7,630 bases of DNA from Rubrobacter sp. (GTDB lineage Bacteria > Actinomycetota > Rubrobacteria > Rubrobacterales > Rubrobacteraceae), in NCBI GenBank assembly GCA_016781885.1, contig JADDPM010000105.1:1-7630 (forward strand). Direction: 5' to 3'. This document shows, piece by piece, positions 1 through 4,569 of the stretch. How positions within the stretch are numbered: position 1 is the stretch's first letter; the number at the start of each line of letters is the position of its first letter. The notes beneath the pieces are model-generated. The model saw nothing but the letters and a program-made list of their open reading frames with translations, searched no databases and was not told the origin of the DNA. The translations under genes were made by a program, and so were the position numbers.

Positions 1-90
1 GCATCGCCAAAAACGTACGCTTCAGAGGTCACCAAACGACTTTTCAGACAGTCTCTTAGCGGCAATTCATGAATAAGGGCAAGAGAAGGA

Positions 91-126
91 GAGCCGAGGC
101 TCCTAGTCGGGGCTCCGGTCCTTATT
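91..126 (+). terminator. Terminator-like hairpin after an upstream gene
   Basis: Bases 91-103 can pair with 109-121 around the five-base loop tagtc. The stem is imperfect, with two A-C mismatches and three G-T wobbles, and is followed by TTATT. Its 3' arm (GGGGCTCCGGTCC) is identical to the 3' arm of the stronger terminator at 1751-1782, which supports the call. It would end a rightward gene whose body lies left of the window. All three + frames are open from base 1 (stops at 57, 72 and 76), so that gene's frame cannot be chosen. Confidence 0.5.
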
Positions 127-217
127 GTGCCTGCGCGAGCGGTGGATCCCCGGTACGGGGGAGGCCGCATTCTGATATAAAAGTAGCAACAACCCGAGGA
201 GAGGAAGGATCAAACCC

Positions 218-499
218 GTGACCCGGGAAGAGATAAGGAGCATCTTCGAGCAAACCGGCTGGGAGATAGCCAACCGCAGTAACGAGCGCGTGCTCATAGG
301 GGACGCCAGTAAACTGTCGCTCTCGATACTGGCCTACGAGGGAGCGGCGATGGGGGCCGACAATCCTGAATTCATGCTCTACGACAGAGAGCGAGACCTC
401 GCATACTGGGTCCGGGTGGTCCCGACGCCCACGAACGCCGGGGTGCTGCTCGAGGGGCACGGCGACCGGCCCGAGCAGGAGATCGGGCGCGCGAGGTAG
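218..499 (+). CDS. Hypothetical protein, 93 residues
   Basis: I do not recognise this family. The GTG start at 218 sits 9 bases after a strong purine-rich ribosome site (AGGAGAGGAAGG, 197-208), which makes this a convincing gene despite its size. The protein looks like one small soluble globular domain. An amphipathic N-terminal stretch (TREEIRSIFEQTGWEIANRS) is followed by beta-like segments (RVLIGDASKLSLSILAYEG, then EFMLYDRERDLAYWVRVVPTP) and a polar C-terminal tail. It has no signal peptide, membrane segment or cysteine. It appears to be monocistronic: a terminator-like hairpin lies upstream at 91-126 and another hairpin starts 9 bases after the stop. A weak TATAAA box lies at 175-180. 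No function is proposed. Confidence 0.7.
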   Translation: MTREEIRSIFEQTGWEIANRSNERVLIGDASKLSLSILAYEGAAMGADNPEFMLYDRERDLAYWVRVVPTPTNAGVLLEGHGDRPEQEIGRAR

Positions 500-507
500 G
501 AGCAGCC

Positions 508-535
508 GGGGACCGGCCAAAGGGCTAGCGTCCCC
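508..535 (+). terminator. Hairpin just after the 93-residue gene
   Basis: GGGGAC (508-513) pairs with GTCCCC (530-535), and inside it GGCC (515-518) pairs with GGCT (523-526, one G-T wobble) around an AAAG loop. It begins 9 bases after the stop codon, where a terminator would be expected. No T-tract follows, so it could instead be a transcript-stabilising stem. Confidence 0.4.
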
Positions 536-839
536 AGAGTCTCCATTGTACACATACATCGACTCGCGTAATCCCTCTCTGACGCCCCTCTCCCCTGGTC
601 GCGTAGGGGCATAGGATCGGAGCCATGCGGGATGCGGGGGTTGGAGATGCTCGTACAATGCGTACGAGGGTCAGTCTATCTTTCCTACCTTCTCTACACT
701 GGCCCTCTCCCCGGTCCTATAGGCCCATGGGACCGGGGCTATGCTAAGTTTCTGAAACCGCTATACACCGGAAGCCTGGTTTCCGAGACGTCCTCTCGGA
801 AGGTGAGCGAATAAAGAATGGTCAGAGAAACCTGCCCCC
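536..839. other. Gene-free stretch with serial perfect hairpins
   Basis: I see no credible gene here; the short open frames lack ribosome sites and protein-like composition. The stretch does hold several inverted repeats. GCCCCT 584-589 pairs with 605-610 over a 15-base loop. CTCGTAC 650-656 pairs perfectly with 662-668 over AATGC. A 12-bp stem pairs 709-720 with 727-738 over AGGCCC, with one wobble. TTCCGAGA 781-788 pairs perfectly with 794-801 over CGTCC. Hairpins this dense suggest a structured 5' leader, a small RNA, or palindromic repeat elements. None is followed by a clear T-tract. Confidence 0.45.
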
Positions 840-865
840 GTTTTTATGCCTTCGCTATGTGGGTA
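840..865 (+). promoter_or_regulatory. SigB/SigF-like promoter for the acidic-protein/DUF892 operon
   Basis: GTTT (840-843), 17 bases, then GGGTA (861-865) matches the consensus known for actinobacterial SigF and the related SigB (GTTT, 15-17 bases, GGGTA). The -10 box ends 39 bases before the ATG at 905, a normal distance. If real, it would place the two downstream genes in a general-stress regulon. This rests on motif inspection only. Confidence 0.4.
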
Positions 866-904
866 GGCAATAATGTACGACACAAGAAGGGAAGGAAGAG
901 GAAG

Positions 905-1162
905 ATGAGCGAGGAGCAACCTAGACGGGAGGCCTCCGATCCGCAAAGGAAGTCAGTCCCAGGTGACGAGGAACAAACACAACATCCTGAAGAACGAGCT
1001 GAGGGTAGCCAAGAAGGCGTAGAGGCACCTAGTGAAGAAGAGGCCCAAGCGACGACCGGAGATACTACTGCGCCGGTGAACGAAGAGGAGGTAAGCGAAG
1101 AGGACCCTGCGCCAGCGGCGGGACCGGAGGCTAGCCCGGGGGGTGAGCAGGAAGACAAGTGA
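905..1162 (+). CDS. Acidic, intrinsically disordered protein, 85 residues
   Basis: I do not recognise a named family. The protein is extremely hydrophilic: about 26 of 85 residues are Glu or Asp, the rest are mainly Pro, Ala, Gly, Ser, Thr and Gln, and there is no Leu, Ile, Phe, Tyr, Trp or Cys. It cannot form a normal hydrophobic core and should be disordered. The ATG at 905 is preferred because a purine-rich ribosome site (GGAAGAGGAAG) lies directly before it. The open frame reaches back to 818, but that extension would place the SigF-like promoter inside the gene. A DUF892 gene follows after 45 bases with no terminator between, so the two are probably one operon. Such composition resembles hydrophilins or stress-protective proteins, but that role is only inferred. 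Low-complexity frames can be false, so confidence is moderate. Confidence 0.55.
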   Translation: MSEEQPRREASDPQRKSVPGDEEQTQHPEERAEGSQEGVEAPSEEEAQATTGDTTAPVNEEEVSEEDPAPAAGPEASPGGEQEDK

Positions 1163-1207
1163 GAGAGGATTGCCTATAACCCCTAACGAGGAGGAGAGAA
1201 AACCTAT

Positions 1208-1714
1208 ATGGCTCAAGGAGAAGAAGACAAGACTCAGCAGAAGATGCTCGACTACATCGAGAACGCCCATGCCATGGAGCAAAGCATCCTGCGCCAGCTC
1301 GGCTCCATGATCTCCTCGACCGACGACCAAGAGATCGTCGAGATGCTCAGGCATCACAGGGAGGAGACCGAGCAACACGAGCAGCGGCTACGTGAGCGAC
1401 TCGATGCTCTGGGGCGGGGCACCTCGACTAGAAAAGAGGCGCAGACGATCGCGGGCTCGATGGCAAAAGGTATCGCCGACCAGGTGCGTGGCGACCAGGC
1501 GGGCAAGAATGCGCGTGATGCCTTCACCACGGAGTACATGGAGATAGCCTCCTATGAGCTGCTGGAGCGCCTAGCGAACCAGGCGGGCGATACAGAGACC
1601 GCTGGGGTGGCGCGCGCGAACCGGTCAGAAGATGAGGCGATGGCTCAGAGGATCGCCGCGAACTGGGATAAGTTTGTGGATCTGACGCTGGCCGAGGAAG
1701 GTGTGCAAACTTAA
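1208..1714 (+). CDS. DUF892 (YciE/YciF-type) ferritin-like protein
   Basis: This is a 168-residue, four-helix ferritin-like protein of the DUF892 family, which is typically about 160-170 residues. GAGGAGGAG (1190-1198) precedes the ATG by 9 bases. Helix 1 contains ENAHAMEQSIL (E18-L28). Helix 2 contains HHREETEQHEQRL (H49-L61). Helix 3 contains YMEIASYELL (Y110-L119). Helix 4 contains EDEAMAQRIAANW (E141-W153). Candidate di-iron ligands by position are E24, E53, H57, E112 and E143. Family members are small cytoplasmic proteins linked to stress, and some bind a di-iron centre; the exact activity is not settled. It lies downstream of the acidic protein in a probable operon under a SigF-like promoter, and ends at a strong terminator at 1751-1782. 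A diverged paralogue converges on it at 1905-2402. Confidence 0.85.
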   Translation: MAQGEEDKTQQKMLDYIENAHAMEQSILRQLGSMISSTDDQEIVEMLRHHREETEQHEQRLRERLDALGRGTSTRKEAQTIAGSMAKGIADQVRGDQAGKNARDAFTTEYMEIASYELLERLANQAGDTETAGVARANRSEDEAMAQRIAANWDKFVDLTLAEEGVQT

Positions 1715-1750
1715 AGGGTGAGGTAGGCAGTAGCTCACGCTTCGTCAGGC

Positions 1751-1784
1751 CGGGGCCCCTTATCGGGGGCTCCGGTCCTTATTC
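1751..1784 (+). terminator. Intrinsic terminator of the DUF892 operon
   Basis: GGCCGGGGCCCC followed by TTATCG and then GGGGCTCCGGTCC forms a 12-bp stem with one bulged T and one G-T wobble, followed by TTATTCATT. It starts about 35 bases after the stop at 1714. Its 3' arm and tail are repeated at 109-126. Confidence 0.7.
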
Positions 1785-1859
1785 ATTCAGTCGTCTAAAG
1801 GTGTCCTCTCGACAATCCGAGCTTCCGGCATTCTGCATACCCGTAAACCTGTACGAAAG

Positions 1860-1889
1860 CGAAAAGGGCCGGGTTAGGTTGCCCGGCCC
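1860..1889 (-). terminator. Intrinsic terminator of the glutamine-rich DUF892 gene
   Basis: GGGCCGGG (1866-1873) pairs perfectly with CCCGGCCC (1882-1889) around an eight-base loop. Read on the minus strand, the stem is followed directly by TTTTCGCTTTCG. It lies 16 bases beyond the minus-strand stop at 1905, so both convergent DUF892 genes have their own terminator in the shared gap. Confidence 0.7.
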
Positions 1890-1904
1890 CACGGTCTTGC
1901 AGGC

Positions 1905-2402
1905 CTACGACGACGCTTGCATGGCCTTCTGCACGAGTTGCGGGACGCTCTGCTCGATCATCTGGGCTGTGTTCTGCTCCTGCTGAGGGTTCTCGTTGAG
2001 CAGGTTTACGACCTCTTGCTGCCCCATCTGCTGCGCGCCGGTGACCAGGCCCTGGTAACAGGCGATCTCGAAGTGCTCGACCTTGGCCTGCGCGCCGGCG
2101 ATCAAGGTATCGGCGATGGCCTCCGACTGGGCCTCTTGCAGGCTCGTCTGGCCGTCGGCTACTAACCCCTGGGCAGCCTGGGATGTCTGGCGCTGGGGCT
2201 GCTGGCCCATCTGGTCAAAGACCTGCTCCAGATTCTGGATCTGCTGCTGGGTGTCGTCGATATGGGCCTGGATCATGCCCTGAAGCTCCCCGTCGGAAGC
2301 CTGCTGGTTCATCTGCTGCAGGGCCTCCAGGAACTGGTGCTCGGAGTCGTAAGTTAGGCACAGTTCGTGGATGAACTTCTCTTGTGGGTTGGCGATCGGC
2401 AC
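1905..2402 (-). CDS. Glutamine-rich DUF892 ferritin-like protein
   Basis: This 165-residue protein has the DUF892 four-helix layout but an unusual composition: 37 of 165 residues (22%) are Gln. The GTG start at 2402 is set by a perfect AGGAGGT seven bases upstream (2410-2416). Aligned by eye with the paralogue at 1208-1714, helix 1 keeps Glu (TYDSEHQFLEAL, E21). Helix 2 reads AHIDDTQQQIQNLE, so the paralogue's E53 and H57 become D50 and Q54. Helix 3 keeps VEHFEIACYQGL (E109, E112, Y116), and helix 4 has PQQEQNTAQMI (E142). The helix-2 changes suggest altered or lost metal binding, though the true ligand set is an inference. No signal peptide is seen. A transposon begins 59 bases upstream of the start codon (target duplication at 2453-2460) and appears to have split the native promoter, so expression may now be low or altered. 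Confidence 0.82.
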   Translation of the reverse strand: MPIANPQEKFIHELCLTYDSEHQFLEALQQMNQQASDGELQGMIQAHIDDTQQQIQNLEQVFDQMGQQPQRQTSQAAQGLVADGQTSLQEAQSEAIADTLIAGAQAKVEHFEIACYQGLVTGAQQMGQQEVVNLLNENPQQEQNTAQMIEQSVPQLVQKAMQASS

Positions 2403-2451
2403 TACCGAAACCTCCTACTCTTGGCTTCTCACTAATTGCGGCGACACTAAC

Positions 2452-2457
2452 TTTCCC
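2452..2457 (-). promoter_or_regulatory. -10-like half of a split promoter of the DUF892 gene
   Basis: On the minus strand this reads GGGAAA. With the transposon and one target duplication removed, it would lie 15 bases downstream of GTTT (now at 4490-4493), close to the SigF/SigB pattern GTTT, 15-17 bases, GGGTA. The insertion has replaced the -35 side with the transposon end, where no GTTT lies at the right distance. One box is imperfect, so this is tentative. Confidence 0.3.
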
Positions 2458-2460
2458 ATA
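2453..2460. repeat. Target-site duplication, left copy (TTCCCATA)
   Basis: TTCCCATA directly abuts the left inverted repeat and is repeated exactly at 4470-4477 directly outside the right one. Eight bases is the known target duplication length of the IS1595 family. Confidence 0.93.
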
Positions 2461-2486
2461 GGTAATTATCCCTTGAAAGTAGGTAT
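2461..2486 (+). repeat. Left terminal inverted repeat
   Basis: The 26 bases begin GGTAATTATCCCTTGA and end GTAGGTAT. They match the reverse complement of 4444-4469 at 23 of 26 positions, differing at repeat positions 6, 17 and 18. The repeat includes the TTGAAA -35 box of the transposase promoter. Confidence 0.93.
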
Positions 2487-2501
2487 CGCTTCCGGTAAAA
2501 T
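2473..2501 (+). promoter_or_regulatory. Transposase promoter, -35 inside the inverted repeat
   Basis: TTGAAA (2473-2478), a 17-base spacer and TAAAAT (2496-2501) form a near-consensus housekeeping-sigma promoter. The -35 lies inside the left inverted repeat, so transposase bound to the end could repress its own gene. AGGTAT (2481-2486) and ATACCT (2500-2505) form an inverted repeat spanning the -10 region, a possible operator. TAGGAGGT (2510-2517) then serves the ATG at 2525. Confidence 0.6.
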
Positions 2502-2524
2502 ACCTGCATAGGAGGTAAAAACCG

Positions 2525-3399
2525 ATGCAGCGATACACGATCAACGACTTCAACCGCAACTACCCCGACGAAGACGCTTGCTTAGAGCGACTAAGGAACC
2601 GTCGCTACCCAGACGGTAGCACCTGCGAAAAGTGCGAGCGGGAAACCAAGTACCACCGCGACTCGGGACGCAGGTCTTATTCTTGCCAGTGGTGCGGGCA
2701 CCACGTACACCCTACGGCGGGTACGATCTTCCACAAGTCCACCACCTCTTTACGCCTCTGGTTCTACGCTATCTACAAGATGGCCTCTACGCGCTGTGGT
2801 ATCTCCGCGAAGCAGCTAGAGCGTGAGTTGGGCGTGACCTACAAAACCGCGTGGCGGATGTTCCGCCAAATCCGCAAGATGCTAACCGACGATGACAACC
2901 AACGCCTATCCGGTACGGTAGAGGCCGATGAAACCTACGTCGGCGGGCGGCGTCGGGGAACAAACGCGGGCGTCCCGGCAAAGACAGTCACAAGACTCCC
3001 GTTTTCGGGATGGCAGAGCGTAAGGGGCGGATATCCGCTACCGTAGTTTCCGACACCAAACGCGCCACGGTCATGCCGCATGTTCACAAAAAGGTGTTAC
3101 CCGAAACTACGATCTATACAGACGAGTACCGCGTATACGACAAATTCAACGAAAAAGGCTACCGCCACAGTCGCGTTCACCACGCCGAAGAAATCTACGT
3201 GGCGGGCGACGTTCACACAAACACTATAGAGGGCTTCTGGTCACTACTGAAACGCGGGATAGCGGGCGTCTACCATTCGGTGTCGGCCAAACACCTACAA
3301 GGGTACTTAAATGAATACGCCTTCCGCTACAACCACCGCAAGGACGAACAGCCGATGTTCATCAGCTTTCTTGATCGGTTGTCGACTCGCGTCGGCTGA
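2525..3399 (+). pseudogene. IS1595-family (ISXO2-like) transposase, frameshifted
   Basis: This DDE-type transposase would catalyse excision and insertion of the element. The N-terminus has the family zinc ribbon: C34xxC37 and C54xxC57. A helix-turn-helix-like segment follows (SAKQLERELGVTYKTAWRMF, residues 94-113), then the ISXO2-like catalytic domain. D135 is in VEADETYVGG. After the break, the second Asp is in YTDEYRVYDKF (codon 3121-3123), and Asn with downstream Lys is in HTNTIEGFWSLLKR (Asn codon 3220-3222), matching the DDNK set of the family. The reading frame moves by -1 near 2959-2965. The second frame already reads KRGRPGKDSHKTPVFG from 2962, so loss of one A from the AAA at 2962-2964 explains the break. 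Corrected, the protein is about 291 residues, normal for the family. The site does not match the usual slippery heptamer, so mutation or sequencing error is likelier than programmed frameshifting. The start is supported by TAGGAGGT at 2510-2517. Confidence 0.9.
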
Positions 3400-4367
3400 C
3401 CCGATCTAAAGCGTCCTCGAAGTCGTCTTCGGTGAATGTATCGGAGCCGGTCTCGGATTGGCCGGGTTTCTTGGCGTCTTCTGTATGTACATCGAAAACG
3501 GCGCCGCCGCGTTCCTGCTCTCGTCTAATCTCGCCGTCTTTACGCTCTCTAGCCATAGCTAGTTCCTCCCGATTTAGCAGTTCTTGAAGTCGCCAAGTAG
3601 GAACCATCAGCGCTTGTCCGGAACTAGACCGGACTACCCATCCTTCCTTTACGGGGTCTTTGCTCCCTCTACCTTCCCTAACCTCTTCGTCGATTGAGAA
3701 GTTGCCCCAATCTACACCCAACAACCAAAAGTAGGAAGTTACTTCAAGCGACTCCTTGCCGGGGCGCAAAGCAAGCGGGGGGATGTGAACGAAAACGGGC
3801 GACCCGCTGAATCCGCTAAGCGAGCGCATCTCAACCAAGAAGCTTTCTTGCTTGATGCCCCTCATGTTCGTGACTGGCTCCCAAGGCATCATGCTGATGT
3901 TGCCGAACCTCACTACGGGGGTGTTGCGCTGACGGCCCTCATGCTGAATGAACCGGCCCACCATGAACACGTCATCACCGGGACCTATATCATATTTCTC
4001 CATCTCCTCTTTCGTGAGAAACCACTCATCCGTAGTCAACAGGCTGAACTTGTGGGTATCTAGACTGAATTCCAGAGGACAAACCGCAAGATCATCGCCG
4101 TACTGATGGTCTACCCAATCGTCTTTACTCAGCTTCAGAACGTCGGTAGCCCCATCTTGCGTGTTGAGTCTGATAACGGGAGAATTTCCTTCCCGAAGTC
4201 ACGTGCCTATTAGTGACAGCATACTGGTAGGTCACGCCTTCATGAACCCCTGAAGGGACGCCAACCAGAAACCCGGTTCCACCTGCCTTTTCTCCAGCTT
4301 CAGCATCCGTAACGGACGGGTACAGGTAAACCACGGAATCTAGTATGTCATCGCTTATGCGCGGCAC
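3362..4367 (-). pseudogene. Trypsin-like serine protease, transposon cargo, frameshifted
   Basis: Two overlapping minus-strand frames join into one trypsin-fold peptidase. Upstream frame: GGTGFLVGVP, then YAVTNRHV with the catalytic His (about residue 55). Downstream frame: NSPVIRLNTQDG, then YGDDLAVCPLE with the catalytic Asp (about residue 92), then SLSGFSGSPVFVH with the GxSG nucleophile (about Ser187). The frame shifts by +1 between about 4180 and 4198. Removing one base from GGGAAGG there gives HVTSGGNSPVIRL, so a single extra base explains the break; the corrected length is about 334 residues. I chose GTG at 4367 because GGAAG lies 6 bases upstream and the protein then starts PRISDDILDSVVYLYPS. 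Starts further upstream run into the inverted repeat or out of the transposon. There is no signal peptide, so it is probably cytoplasmic. The C-terminus is long, charged and probably helical. Its 3' end overlaps the convergent transposase by 38 bp. Substrate unknown. Confidence 0.82.
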
Positions 4368-4427
4368 GGGCTTCTTCCATACGCGGTAAGGGTAGCCCCG
4401 TGCCGAATATCGCAACTCATAGCCGCC

Positions 4428-4457
4428 AGCATATCTCATGTTTATACCTACCGTCAA
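4428..4457 (-). promoter_or_regulatory. Possible protease promoter, -35 inside the right inverted repeat
   Basis: On the minus strand TTGACG (4452-4457), 18 bases and TATGCT (4428-4433) form a weak housekeeping-type promoter. It mirrors the left end, where the same repeat position supplies TTGAAA for the transposase. It points into the protease, whose chosen GTG start is 61 bases beyond the -10. Confidence 0.35.
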
Positions 4458-4469
4458 GGGATAGTTACC
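4444..4469 (-). repeat. Right terminal inverted repeat
   Basis: Read inward on the minus strand it begins GGTAACTATCCCTTGA and ends GTAGGTAT. It matches the left repeat (2461-2486) at 23 of 26 positions. Confidence 0.93.
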
Positions 4470-4477
4470 TTCCCATA
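4470..4477. repeat. Target-site duplication, right copy (TTCCCATA)
   Basis: An exact copy of 2453-2460, directly outside the right inverted repeat. Joining 2460 to 4478 restores the pre-insertion site. Confidence 0.93.
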
Positions 4478-4493
4478 TAAGCACGCTGCAAAC
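4470..4493 (-). promoter_or_regulatory. Host SigB/SigF-like promoter now facing the protease
   Basis: On the minus strand GTTT (4490-4493), 15 bases, then GGGAA (4470-4474) resembles the SigF/SigB consensus GTTT, 15-17 bases, GGGTA, with one mismatch. Because the target duplication copied GGGAA, the pair is intact here and reads leftward into the transposon and its protease. Before insertion it would have read toward the DUF892 gene at 1905-2402. Confidence 0.3.
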
Positions 4494-4529
4494 GGTGAAC
4501 TAGATGTCTATTGCGTGGTTGCTGAGATA

Positions 4530-4555
4530 GAAAGAGGCGGCAGAGCTTTCTCCGC
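4530..4555 (-). terminator. Possible terminator of the glycosyltransferase gene
   Basis: GCGGCAGA (4537-4544) pairs with TCTCCGC (4549-4555) with one bulged C and a four-base loop. Read on the minus strand the stem is followed by CCTCTTTCTATC. It begins 14 bases past the glycosyltransferase stop. The stem is short and the T-tract interrupted. Confidence 0.4.
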
Positions 4556-4569
4556 TTTGGCGGCGCGCG

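Larger units (their letters stand above)
2461..4469. mobile_element. IS1595-family transposon carrying a serine protease
   Basis: The element is 2,009 bp with both ends defined by sequence: 26-bp terminal inverted repeats starting GGTAA (23 of 26 identical) and a perfect 8-bp duplication, TTCCCATA, outside them. It holds an ISXO2-like transposase on + (2525-3399) and, converging on it, a trypsin-like serine protease on - (3362-4367), with their 3' ends overlapping by 38 bp. Plain IS1595 elements are about 1 kb with the transposase alone; members with extra genes are known in the family, and the protease accounts for the added length here. By eye the element is less GC-rich than the flanking genes, which fits transfer from elsewhere. 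Both genes carry one apparent frameshift, so this copy may be non-autonomous unless those are sequencing errors. Confidence 0.9.

Noticed and set aside
1..76. Partial gene ending near the left edge
   Set aside because: All three + frames are open from base 1 and end at 57, 72 and 76. None gives a recognisable protein tail, so no frame can be chosen even though a terminator-like hairpin follows.
122..658. 178-residue minus-strand open frame
   Set aside because: It lies opposite the 93-residue gene, has no ribosome site or family motif, and its length reflects GC-rich antisense reading.
500..840. CRISPR array
   Set aside because: The inverted repeats here differ from each other in sequence and spacing; there are no direct repeats with uniform spacers.
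2955..2970. Programmed -1 frameshifting in the transposase
   Set aside because: The local codons (GGA ACA AAC) do not form an XXXYYYZ slippery site, and the IS1595 family normally uses a single frame.
3380..3405. Right transposon end just after the transposase stop
   Set aside because: Transposases often end close to an inverted repeat, but nothing at 3380-3405 matches the left end, whereas 4444-4469 matches 23 of 26 and is flanked by an exact 8-bp duplication.
4368..4484. Longer protease start at GTG 4484 or ATG 4439
   Set aside because: GTG 4484 lies outside the transposon and the frame would read through the target duplication and inverted repeat. ATG 4439 sits between the probable promoter boxes. 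The residues added do not look like part of the peptidase fold.
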